From: Orlajensenia sp001423545
GTDB taxonomy: Bacteria; Actinomycetota; Actinomycetes; Actinomycetales; Microbacteriaceae
Direction of reading: 5' to 3'
DNA: 64,000 nucleotides
NCBI GenBank assembly: GCA_001423545.1
Contig: LMOK01000002.1
Span: forward strand, 1,116,001-1,180,000
Positions within the stretch are counted from its first letter, which is position 1, and every line of letters starts with the position of its first letter. This document shows, one piece after another, positions 25,981-35,229 of this stretch. The notes below the pieces were generated by a model that did not search any database, had not been told where the DNA came from, and was given only the letters and a program-made list of their open reading frames with translations. Position numbers and translations under genes: made by a program.

Positions 25981-27468
25981 ATGGAGCAACTGTTCGATAG
26001 CGACTCGGCTTGGCTGCTAACCGCAACCGGCGGACCTTCCGGCGTCCCTATCGGGTGGCACCGGCCCGCAGACGAATGGGCTGACATTGCGGAGCGAGAG
26101 AAGAGGGTCGGGATCGCTGAGGGACAGCCGATCCTGCTATCTGCCCTGATGATCGACTACAGGCTCGGGGACTACTTCCGCGAAGCCTTTCGCACAGATC
26201 GTGGCTCAACCGCTCGCACGTACGCATCCGAGCTCCGGACGTGGTTCCGTTTCCTCGACCGCGATGAGCTTTCGTGGGAGGAAGCCAGCAGGGAAGAGGT
26301 GCGGTCATTTCAGATTTGGCGGGTGTATGACGAGGACAATCCTCGGCGGGTCTCGCCAGCGACGTGGAACAAGGGATGGGCAGCTCTTCGGCACTTCTAC
26401 GAGTGGGCGGCCCGTCGCGGGTGGGTGTCGGAGAACCCGGTGGGGGATCAGGATCGGCTGCGTGATCCAACGCAGCCGTCAGGCTACCGGGAGAAGAACG
26501 CGCGAATCTCCCGAGATCGATGGATTCTGCCAGCCGAATACGTTCTATGGCGCGACGTTGGTTTTCGCGCGTACTCAGCTGTGCGCGAGGCCGACGGCAA
26601 GATACGACCAGGAGTGCCCGATGAATGGGCGCGACCCCGGAATAGTTCCCGCAACGCCGCGTTCTCGGACTTCCTAATCACCACTGGTCTCCGACTCGAC
26701 GAGGGAGCTTCCCTATTGACGTGCGAACTTCCGGCGCAGGTCGACGAAGAGGCACTCGTGCTGGGGAAGGGCGGGTACCGGCGTCACTATCGAGTCAAGC
26801 ACCAGATGGGCATACAGGCGATCGACGAGTACAAGGTAGGCGAAAGGCGATCGGCGATCCGCGCTGCGCAACGCTCTGGCGCGTACGCCGCAGTCGTCAA
26901 TCCACTCGAGGTCGTTCGGACGACTGGTCAAAGCACAACCCAGATGGTGCATCTGACCGATGGCCGCATGCTGAGCGTTGCAAACATGAAGAGGTCTGAC
27001 CGCCTGCGACTGTTCGTGAGAAAGGAAGGCTCACTCGAGCCTGCTTGGTTTTGGCTCACGGAGAGTGGCACGCCCATAAACCCCACCTCCTGGGAGAAGC
27101 CGTTCGCGGAGGCGAACCGGCGGGTTACGGCGGCTCGCGCATCTCTCGGTATCTCCTCGCCGGGAGTACGGGTCACACCCCATTCGCTCCGGTTCACGTT
27201 CGCTCTCCTGTTGCTTCTCGCGGGCGTGAGAGCAATCGATAGCGAACTCGGAATAGGCAAGGCCGGCGCGTTCAACGCCCGTAACTACACACAAGCTTTC
27301 GATGACGTTCAGGACCTGCTGGGGCACGCGTCACAGGACACCACCCGACGCATCTATCTCGAGCCGTTGAAAGGATTGCGGCGATCATCGATCCTTTCTT
27401 CCGGGTCATTGGACGAGATGTGGGACCAACTGGCGAAACTGGGATCGCTCGTCGGGTTCGGGAGTTGA
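25981..27468 (+). CDS. Tyrosine recombinase, TnpA-like (first of three)
   Basis: The 495-residue protein has an N-terminal SAM-like core-binding domain (TYASELRTWFRFLDRDELSWEEA around residues 80-100) and a C-terminal catalytic domain with all expected residues: arginine in TTGLRLDEGA, HxxR in VTPHSLRF, histidine in LLGHASQDTT, and the nucleophile tyrosine in RRIYLEP. It should cut and join DNA at the element ends. Its start is 65 bases after the broken pilin gene, and the next recombinase begins two bases after its stop. Confidence 0.88.
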   Translation: MEQLFDSDSAWLLTATGGPSGVPIGWHRPADEWADIAEREKRVGIAEGQPILLSALMIDYRLGDYFREAFRTDRGSTARTYASELRTWFRFLDRDELSWEEASREEVRSFQIWRVYDEDNPRRVSPATWNKGWAALRHFYEWAARRGWVSENPVGDQDRLRDPTQPSGYREKNARISRDRWILPAEYVLWRDVGFRAYSAVREADGKIRPGVPDEWARPRNSSRNAAFSDFLITTGLRLDEGASLLTCELPAQVDEEALVLGKGGYRRHYRVKHQMGIQAIDEYKVGERRSAIRAAQRSGAYAAVVNPLEVVRTTGQSTTQMVHLTDGRMLSVANMKRSDRLRLFVRKEGSLEPAWFWLTESGTPINPTSWEKPFAEANRRVTAARASLGISSPGVRVTPHSLRFTFALLLLLAGVRAIDSELGIGKAGAFNARNYTQAFDDVQDLLGHASQDTTRRIYLEPLKGLRRSSILSSGSLDEMWDQLAKLGSLVGFGS

Positions 27469-27470
27469 CG

Positions 27471-29144
27471 ATGACCGGAAAAAGGGCGGCGCTGCCTTCA
27501 AGGGGTGGTCGGAAAGCTATATCGCAGGGTGAAGCATCGAGCATCACGCTTCACCTTGAAGATGCGCGGCAGTACGAGTTCAACCTCTCGCGTCTGGCGG
27601 GACCGTACGAAATGCGGCATCAGATCGGGTCAGCCATCCTCGCTTGGTCCGCTGAGGACGGTGGGGTCAGACGCACTAGCTCGCTACACAGCCTTCGCCG
27701 CAGCATGTCTGCGTGGCTCCGGTGGGTGGAAGCCTGGAACAAGGTGGGCGAGGGTGCCCTGGCAAGACATGCCGATGTCACTTCGTTCCATGTCAAGCGC
27801 TACCGCGACCATCTGGCTGCGAATCACTCTGAGTCCACTGCACGCGGCTACATTGTCGACCTTCGCGGTGCACTTCGAAGAATCCCGGGGATCTCAGCCA
27901 CGACATACCGGGCGACCTACGTTTCGTCGCCGAGCAACGCGCCGGCCGCGATCAGGAGATATCCCACGACCGAGTTCACGGCCATCAGAAACGCCGCTCG
28001 ACGGGTGGTCGAAGCGGCCCATTCCCGGATACACGCTTCCCACATGGAAGCGTTGCAAAGGTCTGAAATCGGAATGACTCGCACAGTGCGCGAGCAGGCG
28101 CTGTACGAAGTTCTGACACTCGGTCGACCGCAGACCACCGCGTCCTTTGAAGCACTCGGTGCTGTTCATCCTCAAAACGGAAATGCCAACGTCCATGTAG
28201 CGAGGCGGTTGATGTTTCTCGATCCCGACGAAGCGTTCGCAGCGGCAGTTCTGCTTGCTTGCCACAGGGGCCTCAATCTGTCGTCCGTGGTCAACGCGGC
28301 AGGTGTCCGTCTGCAAGGCGACGACTTCTGGCAGATCGATATGGACAAACCGAGGCGCGGGACTAAACGTTTTTGGCCCGAGTTCATCGACGGCGTATCG
28401 GACCCGAAATCTGCGCGGGCACTTCGCATGATCGTCGAGTGCACGGAGCCAGCCAGGACTTTCCTAGCGTCACAGGGTAAGCCAACGACCACCCTCCTTC
28501 TTCGGTGGGGAACCAACGGGCTAAAAGCTGGCGTTCCACAGACTAAGACAAGAGCAATCAGTCGGTGGGTGCCTCCCGGAACGGCCATCGACTTTGGCAG
28601 GCTTCGTCGCAGCGTCCCAGGGGAGGGCGTGGCAAAAGAACCCACCGATCACGATCCTGAGACCTACCTTCACTACGTGAAGTCGGACCCTGTGGCGCTC
28701 GAGGAACATCAGCGTCTCGCCGCTGAAGGAATACAGAACGCCATGGACTCAGCGCGCAAGAACCTACGGGTCACCATGCGCAACGAAAACGAATCTAAGC
28801 CCGAGAACGACGCCCTGATCGTCAACTGCTCGGATCCGAGCCACAATCCGGAGACGCGTATGCCATGTACGACTGCGTTCTACTCATTCTTGGACTGCTT
28901 GGATTGCGGCAACGCAGCCACCGTCGCACGGCTAATTCCGCGGCAACTCGCGGCCGTGACTGTCCTCGAGCAACTGCGCGACGCCTTGGGAGACGTCTGG
29001 GAATCGCGGTTCGCCAGACGCTACTACCAGCTCCAGGCAATGCTCGACCGGTACTCGCAAACCGAGCTCGATAGGGCCGCGGAGACCAGCGCCAACCATA
29101 TTCCGGCGATCCTCGCTGCTCTTCGTCATGAGGTACCAGCTTGA
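27471..29144 (+). CDS. Tyrosine recombinase-like protein, TnpB-like (second of three)
   Basis: The 557-residue protein has a SAM-like N-terminal domain (LHSLRRSMSAWLRWVEAWNK) and a divergent catalytic region: an arginine in LACHRGLNLSSVVNA, FGRLRRSVPGEG, and a late tyrosine in PETYLHYVKSD. The C-terminal ~110 residues hold a cysteine cluster (VNCSD, RMPCTT, LDCLDCGN) that may bind zinc, as in related Tn554-type TnpB proteins. It is coupled to both neighbours and should work with them in transposition. Confidence 0.8.
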   Translation: MTGKRAALPSRGGRKAISQGEASSITLHLEDARQYEFNLSRLAGPYEMRHQIGSAILAWSAEDGGVRRTSSLHSLRRSMSAWLRWVEAWNKVGEGALARHADVTSFHVKRYRDHLAANHSESTARGYIVDLRGALRRIPGISATTYRATYVSSPSNAPAAIRRYPTTEFTAIRNAARRVVEAAHSRIHASHMEALQRSEIGMTRTVREQALYEVLTLGRPQTTASFEALGAVHPQNGNANVHVARRLMFLDPDEAFAAAVLLACHRGLNLSSVVNAAGVRLQGDDFWQIDMDKPRRGTKRFWPEFIDGVSDPKSARALRMIVECTEPARTFLASQGKPTTTLLLRWGTNGLKAGVPQTKTRAISRWVPPGTAIDFGRLRRSVPGEGVAKEPTDHDPETYLHYVKSDPVALEEHQRLAAEGIQNAMDSARKNLRVTMRNENESKPENDALIVNCSDPSHNPETRMPCTTAFYSFLDCLDCGNAATVARLIPRQLAAVTVLEQLRDALGDVWESRFARRYYQLQAMLDRYSQTELDRAAETSANHIPAILAALRHEVPA

Positions 29145-31303
29145 GCGACGCGGCCGTTCGGCGGCCCCCTGAGGATCTACCTGTTGATTATCCTGATCAC
29201 GGGTCACCGAGCATTGAGCGGCACAGGGTTCACAACCCGAATGCACCCATCGCCGCCTTCGCTGCCAGTCGATGGCCGCTCACGGCGCTCGATGAACCAG
29301 AGCGACCCCGTTACACGCTGAATTTCGAGGGTTGGCCGCCGGGCTTCGTCGAGTTCGCGAAGCATGTCGCGTACGTGCTTATCAACCACGGGAATCCGCC
29401 CTTACTGAGTGAGACCGAGGGCATCCCGTACGCCAAGTGGCCCGCAAGTGGCAGCATCTACTTTCGGATGGGCTTGCTGCGTTCGGCCGTTGTCTGGCTC
29501 ACGGGACCGTGGTCGGAACTTCATTCAGAGACCCCAGTTGAGAAGCCCCGCGATGTGGACGGTGACCATCTCAACGACCTTCGGCAGTGGATCGACGGGC
29601 GCACGGACCTCAAGGACCCCCACTCTGACCGACTCGAGACGCTCCTAAGGGTCTGGTACCTCAACCCGTGGCTACCCGAGGAGATGCAATGGCCCGAGCC
29701 GCCATGGCGGCACGAACAGTGGCGGCCCAAACGGAAGCAGCAGGAGAACCAAACGAAGCGGATCGATCCGTTGACCATGGGACCTCTACTCGAATGGTCG
29801 ATCGCGTTCGTGACAGAGTTCGCCCCCGACATCTTCGAGGCCGTCGATGCGTACGTGTCCATGATGAAATCAGTCCCAGGCGATCGCGGACAATCGGATG
29901 CTTGCCGAGACGTTCTCGACTCCTACATTCGCGACGGCAAGCCCCTCCCGGGTGTCGAGCTCCCCGGACGCCGGACCATCAGCTGGTTGACAATGTCCCT
30001 CCGGCATCAGCTCCCGGCCGCGCGTTTGGCGCGCGTGTTCCACACGCAATATGGCGACTCCGGACTCGTGATCGACTACATCCCCAAGCCGTCGGATTCC
30101 GTGATTCCTATCCGCGGCCAGTTTCAATCGCGCCCCTGGATCCCGGCCCTTACTGGTCACGACCTCGCTGGCACGAATAGGTCGAGGGACGGGCAGCTCC
30201 CGCCCATGGTTAGAGCGCTCAGAACAGCCTGCCTCGTGGTGATTGCGTACCTCACCGGTGCTCGGCCTGAAGAAGTCGTTGCGTTGCGTCGTGGAGCCGC
30301 CAGTGAACCGATCCTTAGCACTGGCGGATCAAAGTTGTTCACGATCCGGGGTCATGTATGGAAGGGAGTCCTGCGAAGTGAAGATGGCTCCCCAGCGAAA
30401 CCGCGCGAGGCGGTCTGGGCCTCGCTGAGTGTGGCCCACCAAGCAGTCCTGATTCTCGAAAAGATCGGCGACATGACTGGCGCCTCCGGCGACTATCTGT
30501 TCGGTGCGAGCCAACGTCCGATTCACGTGACCACCGCGACGGGGTGGCTTCGCGAGTACATCGACTTCATCAATGAACGTCTCGTGCCTTACACGGCGAA
30601 CCCAGACTCGCTCACCATTCCGCCCGATCCTGATGGGAACATCACCCTCCGTCGCTTTAGGAGAACTCTGGCCTGGTTCATCCGGAATCGTCCCGGTGGC
30701 GAGGTCGTGCTCGCTATCCAGTATCAACACCTTGGCGAGCTAATCGGCAGTGGCTATGCCGGAACGAAACAGTCAGGCATGAACGATCTACTCGCTGAAG
30801 AGGACTGGCAACGACGCCGTTCCACGATCGTTCACCTGGCCGAACTCATCGAATCGGGAAAGGGAATCTCAGGGCCAGCAGCTCAACGGGTCGTCGATGC
30901 CATCAGACCCCTCCCACGGTTGCTTACTCCGGCCGACGAGCGGCGGATGCGGAAGGATCCGGATCTTGAGATCTACGACAACGAATCGTCCGTGACGCTC
31001 TGCGCTTACGACCCGCCATCTGCCCTGTGCCACCGACGGTCTCCAGACAGTAAGAACCGCGCGCTACGAGGCGACCGTCCGAACCTGTTGGCATGCGTCG
31101 TTGGATGCAAATGCCGCGCTCGCACTGACAGTCAACTCGACGAGCTGGCACAGCAAGCGCGATCGTTGAGGGCACAGGCGGACGTCTCTCCGATGCCAAT
31201 GGCGCAATCGCTTATTGCGGAGGCCGAAGTTCGTGAAATCCAAGTAGCGGATTTCACCGCGAGTCGAATAATTCCGGAACCAGCAGAAGATGAGGAGCAG
31301 TGA
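29141..31303 (+). CDS. Tyrosine recombinase-like protein (third of three, long type)
   Basis: The 720-residue protein starts at TTG overlapping the previous stop (TTGA). Its catalytic region carries YLTGARPEEVVALRRG (arginine I), LRRFRRTLAWFIRN, QHLGE, and a tyrosine in GSGYAGT. The histidine usually before box II is replaced. A cysteine cluster follows (TLCAYD, ALCHRR, ACVVGCKCRAR) and a terminal helix. The length and order match the large third recombinase in actinobacterial three-recombinase elements. Confidence 0.78.
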   Translation: MSDAAVRRPPEDLPVDYPDHGSPSIERHRVHNPNAPIAAFAASRWPLTALDEPERPRYTLNFEGWPPGFVEFAKHVAYVLINHGNPPLLSETEGIPYAKWPASGSIYFRMGLLRSAVVWLTGPWSELHSETPVEKPRDVDGDHLNDLRQWIDGRTDLKDPHSDRLETLLRVWYLNPWLPEEMQWPEPPWRHEQWRPKRKQQENQTKRIDPLTMGPLLEWSIAFVTEFAPDIFEAVDAYVSMMKSVPGDRGQSDACRDVLDSYIRDGKPLPGVELPGRRTISWLTMSLRHQLPAARLARVFHTQYGDSGLVIDYIPKPSDSVIPIRGQFQSRPWIPALTGHDLAGTNRSRDGQLPPMVRALRTACLVVIAYLTGARPEEVVALRRGAASEPILSTGGSKLFTIRGHVWKGVLRSEDGSPAKPREAVWASLSVAHQAVLILEKIGDMTGASGDYLFGASQRPIHVTTATGWLREYIDFINERLVPYTANPDSLTIPPDPDGNITLRRFRRTLAWFIRNRPGGEVVLAIQYQHLGELIGSGYAGTKQSGMNDLLAEEDWQRRRSTIVHLAELIESGKGISGPAAQRVVDAIRPLPRLLTPADERRMRKDPDLEIYDNESSVTLCAYDPPSALCHRRSPDSKNRALRGDRPNLLACVVGCKCRARTDSQLDELAQQARSLRAQADVSPMPMAQSLIAEAEVREIQVADFTASRIIPEPAEDEEQ

Positions 31304-31806
31304 TGCAGGGCATCCCATCGAACGACGAGATCCAGGGAGAGGTAGACCCGATCCGCCGTGCGCTGCTTGCTGGGATGCAACGCATGCTCCTCGGTCAGCC
31401 CCGGACCCCGGCTGGTGGCGCATTGAACGTCAAAACCTTAGCCATCGAATCGGGCGTACCGCGCCACCACCTGTATCAAACACATCCCGACCTTCGCGAT
31501 CGATTTGAATTTCTCCGTGACCACAGCTCCATGCCATCTGCGACTGAAGCAACTCTGCAGGAGCAGCTAGCGCGGATGAAGACTGAACTTGAGGAGCTTC
31601 GCAATCGGCACCGCGAGTCCCTCGATGAGCTGCGCAACTGGAAGGCGCTCGCGGAGACCTTCGGACGTGCGATCAACGTGCTTCAAGAAGAACTTCGTCG
31701 AGAACAAATCAAGTCAGGACGGCTTGCCAAGAAGGTCGCGAATTTCGAGACGCAAAATCACCCTGCCCCGGTGGTCCATATAAGACCGAGTCGGAGTGGG
31801 CAGTAG
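31303..31806 (+). CDS. Small HTH/coiled-coil protein of Tn554-type elements (DUF6262/TnpC-like)
   Basis: The 167-residue protein starts inside the stop of the third recombinase (TGATG). Residues 30-60 resemble a TetR/TnpC-like helix-turn-helix (LNVKTLAIESGVPRHHLYQ), and residues 78-140 form a charged coiled coil (EEQLARMKTELEELRNRHRE-like heptads). Such proteins follow the three recombinases in many elements and probably assist DNA binding or direction control. Function is inferred from position and shape. Confidence 0.7.
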   Translation: MQGIPSNDEIQGEVDPIRRALLAGMQRMLLGQPRTPAGGALNVKTLAIESGVPRHHLYQTHPDLRDRFEFLRDHSSMPSATEATLQEQLARMKTELEELRNRHRESLDELRNWKALAETFGRAINVLQEELRREQIKSGRLAKKVANFETQNHPAPVVHIRPSRSGQ

Positions 31807-31856
31807 GTGCAATCAAGGCCGTGTGGCTTCGGCAGTCGAACTCATGCAGGAGCCAG

Positions 31857-32081
31857 CTACTTGTCTTCTAAATGCCTAAAAAGTGCGCTCGGGGACAGTT
31901 CAAGGGCCTGAGCTAGTTTGAACCAATGGGTGATTGAACCTTCCCGGTGTCCATGCAGCATCCGGTTAATCTGGCTACGCGAGATCTCTGCGCGATCCAC
32001 GAGGTCGTCAACGTTTATTCCGAGTTCTACGCGACGGTCGATCGCTGCCAGTCGAAGGGCATCGAAGTTCGGCTCACGCAT
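31857..32081 (-). CDS. XRE-family helix-turn-helix regulator
   Basis: The 74-residue protein is a single Cro/C1-type HTH domain: ALRLAAIDRRVELGI, then VDDLVDRAEISRSQINRML, then LAQALELSPSALFRHL. It is divergently oriented to the seven-gene phosphoesterase operon with a 259-base spacer, so it likely represses that operon or the recombinase module. No operator was identified confidently. Confidence 0.78.
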   Translation of the reverse strand: MREPNFDALRLAAIDRRVELGINVDDLVDRAEISRSQINRMLHGHREGSITHWFKLAQALELSPSALFRHLEDK

Positions 32082-32340
32082 GTTCCTTTGCTACGGCAAT
32101 TCACTCCCAATCTAAGGTTGCCTCTACCAAAGGCGCCAACTGGCGCCTATTCTGGAGAGACCCGGCGGCGTTGGAACTGCCGCATTGCGCAGTGACGGTT
32201 TCGGGAATCTCCCGGCCCGGCCATTCGGACACGTGGTGGAACGTGGTCCGTTCCGGTCAAACAGAGTCCGATCATTCGCGATTTTCAGGACTCGCAGCCG
32301 AGCCTGTTAACCGATGCGATTTCACTTCCGGAGAGACTGG

Positions 32341-33462
32341 ATGTCCAACCCCAACCCGCTTCCATCCGCCCACCAGATCGGCATCCTCGGCGACGCCCAT
32401 GGCAACCTCGGCGACGTTCTCGACGCTGCGCGGGCGCTCGAAATGAGAGGCATCCAAGCGATAGTCCAACTTGGCGACCTAGGCATCCCCCACCCAGGCG
32501 AAGGGTGGGCACGCCCGTTGGACCGCCTCAACAGTCGACTTGAGAAGGCAGGGCAAACTATCTACTTCGTGGACGGACACCACGAGTGGTTCGACAAGCT
32601 CTACGAGTTCCCGATCGGGGACGACAACCTGAGATGGTTGCGACCGCACATCGCGCACCTGCCACGCGGATATCGTGGCCGTCTCGCCTCTGGACACAGC
32701 TTCGCTACGCTCGGCGGCGCAGGTTCGATCGACTACTTCACGCGGACCGAAGGTGAAACCGTGTGGAGCGAAGAGGTGATCACCGATGAGGACTTGGACT
32801 GGCTCGGCTTCGAACCCGTCGACGTACTGTTCGGACACGACGCCCCAACCTGGACCCCGGGGCTGACGGACTTGACGAAGGTCCGCTACGAAGGGGAGTC
32901 CGACGAAGCCATTTCCTACGTCGAGCGTGCCCGTCAGATCTTCACAACTGGATTCCTCCAAGTCGCACCCAAGCTCTACATCGGTTCGCACTTCCAGCAC
33001 CATGTCGACCAGGTTGCTGGCTTCTGGGGTGAGAGCAGTTTTGCCTGTCGAGTCGTTCTCCTCGACCAGCTTCCAAACCATGAAACTGAAACTGTAGCGA
33101 TCCTCGATACGGACACTCTTCACCTCACCTTCGCCACTACAAAAGGCATGGATCGGCCGACGGGAGCCCGGCAGATTACGAACCTCGCCACTCAGGCGGC
33201 GGGGCAGTGGCGGGTACACACGCTCACGAGCCAGCACGTGTTCGACTTCGATGCTGGCACAGTCACGCGACTCCCACAGTTCCGCACCGTGCCGGTAGCC
33301 GAACGGCAGCCGATGAGTCTTGGAACGATCGAGGACGCGACGATTGGCCGGCCCGGCCGTTGGACTGTGAAGATCGCGGACCCGCGACGGTTGTCGATGC
33401 GGTGCTTCGCCTCGGTGATCACGTATATCGAGCCCGTCGAGCCCGCATCGGCCGGCGCATGA
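32341..33462 (+). CDS. Calcineurin-like metallophosphoesterase, atypical motifs (first of two)
   Basis: The 373-residue protein has a metallophosphoesterase fold at its N-terminus: GILGDAHGNLGD (motif D-x-H), VQLGDLGIPH (motif GD), DGHHEWFD in place of the usual GNHD/E, a late histidine in LFGHDAPTW, and IGSHFQHHVD where GHxH is expected. The last ~150 residues are a beta-rich domain of unknown type. GGAGAG lies five bases before ATG. Substrate is unknown. The altered signature means activity cannot be assumed. It is the first gene of a coupled operon and overlaps the second phosphoesterase (ATGA). Confidence 0.8.
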   Translation: MSNPNPLPSAHQIGILGDAHGNLGDVLDAARALEMRGIQAIVQLGDLGIPHPGEGWARPLDRLNSRLEKAGQTIYFVDGHHEWFDKLYEFPIGDDNLRWLRPHIAHLPRGYRGRLASGHSFATLGGAGSIDYFTRTEGETVWSEEVITDEDLDWLGFEPVDVLFGHDAPTWTPGLTDLTKVRYEGESDEAISYVERARQIFTTGFLQVAPKLYIGSHFQHHVDQVAGFWGESSFACRVVLLDQLPNHETETVAILDTDTLHLTFATTKGMDRPTGARQITNLATQAAGQWRVHTLTSQHVFDFDAGTVTRLPQFRTVPVAERQPMSLGTIEDATIGRPGRWTVKIADPRRLSMRCFASVITYIEPVEPASAGA

Positions 33463-34577
33463 GTCCGGCAATCCAAAACACAACTCGAATAGGGTTCCTC
33501 GGTGATCTTCACGGCAACCTATCGCTGGCCGGGACGCAGTGCGCACTGCTTCGCGAACACGGAGTCACCTCCGTGATCCATGTCGGTGATTTCGACCGCA
33601 GCGCCGTCGACCCAGAACTTGAGACGTTCGCGGATACGCTCCAACATCTCGGGTTGACGTTCTACTTCGTGCTCGGCCACGACGAGATCTTCGATTCATG
33701 GAGGCTGGTCCCGGCGAAAGGCGATGGTATCCGGTGGCTGCACCGACGCATCGGCAACCTCCCGCGGGGATTTCGCGTCACCCTTTCGTCCGGAAAGACT
33801 TTGGCTGCGTTGGGTGGTGGCGGGTCCTACGACCGAACCAGAAAGCAGCGGCTCGGCATCTGGTCCGCAGACGAAATGATCACCGAGGACGACATCACCC
33901 GACTCGGAACGGAGCACGCGGACATCCTTATCGGCCATGAAGCACCCTCGGGTCTATTGGCGTTGGATGCACTACTCGAATCGACCCAGAATCGATGGAC
34001 CGATGACGACATCCAGTACCACGCCGATCAACGGGATCTCTTCACTCAGGGGTTCCTCCACGTGACACCGAACCTGCACGTCGGCGGTCACTATCACCGG
34101 CACGTGGATCAGGTTCTTGGCTGGTGGGACCCGGAAGAGCGTCGACCATTCGTGTGCCGTTCCGTGCTTCTCGACCGAACCGACGGTGCGGAGGCGAGCA
34201 CCGCCATCCTCGACGTTGAAACGATGGGCATGGTGTTGTTCAACTCCGACGGTGACCAGTTGCCCGCGCCGCCGGAACAGGTGACTGACTTGACGATGCA
34301 GACTTCAGGCAGATGGCGGGTGACGAGTGTCGGCAGTGTCCACAGCTTCGATCTGGATTCTCGCACCTGGTCACGAGTGCCTGGGCCTGAGGCGGATTTT
34401 CTCGACTACGCCCCCGCCGAGCGACCGCTCCGCACTCTGGACCGTTGCGAACTGGGGCGTAGCGGCTTCTGGACTATGCCGGACGATTACGTCGGCCCCT
34501 CCTGGCACCGTTCCAGTGTGGTTCGGCTGATCGAACGCATGCCCGAGAAGGAAGGGATCGACCATGTACCTGGCTGA
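33459..34577 (+). CDS. Calcineurin-like metallophosphoesterase, atypical motifs (second of two)
   Basis: The 372-residue protein parallels the preceding one in length and layout: GFLGDLHGNLSL, IHVGDFDRSA, VLGHDEIFD, LIGHEAPSG and VGGHYHRHVD, followed by a similar C-terminal domain. Shared stretches such as GIRWL, NLPRGFRVTLSSGKTLAALG and FTQGFLHVTPNLHVG show that the pair arose by duplication and later diverged. The canonical GNHD motif reads GHDE. The start overlaps the previous stop (ATGA), and the next gene begins 14 bases before its end. The paired proteins may act as a heterodimer; this is inference. Confidence 0.8.
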   Translation: MSPAIQNTTRIGFLGDLHGNLSLAGTQCALLREHGVTSVIHVGDFDRSAVDPELETFADTLQHLGLTFYFVLGHDEIFDSWRLVPAKGDGIRWLHRRIGNLPRGFRVTLSSGKTLAALGGGGSYDRTRKQRLGIWSADEMITEDDITRLGTEHADILIGHEAPSGLLALDALLESTQNRWTDDDIQYHADQRDLFTQGFLHVTPNLHVGGHYHRHVDQVLGWWDPEERRPFVCRSVLLDRTDGAEASTAILDVETMGMVLFNSDGDQLPAPPEQVTDLTMQTSGRWRVTSVGSVHSFDLDSRTWSRVPGPEADFLDYAPAERPLRTLDRCELGRSGFWTMPDDYVGPSWHRSSVVRLIERMPEKEGIDHVPG

Positions 34578-35229
34578 CACCGGCTCACAGCTGCTCGGCG
34601 AGACCACCGCGAAGCTCATACGACGGGTGGCGTTGTTCGGTCAGGGCATCGGGCTTGAACCGTTGGCGATCGTCCTTGGCTGGACCCCGGAAGCCACCGC
34701 GAAAGAGGTCGACCGACTGTTAGACGTCGGGCTCTTGCAGGCTCCTGAAGAGGGCTTGATCTCCGCGAACCGCCACAGTCTCTACTGGGGTGGGGTGACT
34801 CGCCTCCTCGACACGCGATTGGCTCTAGAAGAGCTGATCACATCGATCGCTCAGCAGTTGGGCGGCCCAGGAACACGCGCGCTCCTCTACGGGGCGCCCG
34901 TCGTCGAGTCCCGCCTGTACCTGCCGATGCAACGGTTGGTGCTGGTCTGCGCCCCGGATGACGACCGCCAGAAAGTGCTACTGGTCGACGAGTTCAAGCT
35001 CATGCTCGACGAAGCAGAACAATCGATGGTGATCTCATTCGAGGACGGCGAGAAGCTGGCTGCAATCCTCCGCACCGGTGACCCGGCAGCGATCCGCAGC
35101 TACCTGGACGCCGACGACATCCGGGCACACTGGGCGGAAGACTCCGACGAGAAGCTCACCGACGCTAGCCGCGAATACCAAGTCCACGGAGGTACAGGCG
35201 ATGCTCACAGACCCCCGTCAACCAGGTGA
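34564..35229 (+). CDS. Winged-helix protein with a degenerate nucleotidyltransferase-like half (first of two)
   Basis: I do not recognise this 221-residue protein. Residues 25-60 look like a winged helix (LEPLAIVLGWTPEATAKEV, then DRLLDVGLLQ). After a linker helix, residues 100-125 (TRALLYGAPVVES, then LVLVCAPDD) sit where a minimal nucleotidyltransferase would have its GSxxRGE and DxD motifs, but those residues are missing. The C-terminus is acidic. It overlaps the phosphoesterase before it by 14 bases and the next gene by GTGA, so it is part of the same unit. The nucleotidyltransferase relation is tentative. Confidence 0.7.
   Translation: MYLADTGSQLLGETTAKLIRRVALFGQGIGLEPLAIVLGWTPEATAKEVDRLLDVGLLQAPEEGLISANRHSLYWGGVTRLLDTRLALEELITSIAQQLGGPGTRALLYGAPVVESRLYLPMQRLVLVCAPDDDRQKVLLVDEFKLMLDEAEQSMVISFEDGEKLAAILRTGDPAAIRSYLDADDIRAHWAEDSDEKLTDASREYQVHGGTGDAHRPPSTR

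Larger units (their letters stand above)
25914..31806 (+). mobile_element. Recombinase module at the left end of a large Tn554-like island
   Basis: Three consecutive tyrosine recombinase-type genes plus a small coiled-coil protein are overlapped or closely packed, the arrangement known from Tn554-family elements (TnpA, TnpB, TnpC). The module begins within 70 bases of the broken pilin gene. Everything from here to 64 kb is accessory in character and no remaining pilin half is found, so the right end is probably beyond the window. Terminal repeats and target duplication could not be identified; Tn554 itself makes none. Confidence 0.6.
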
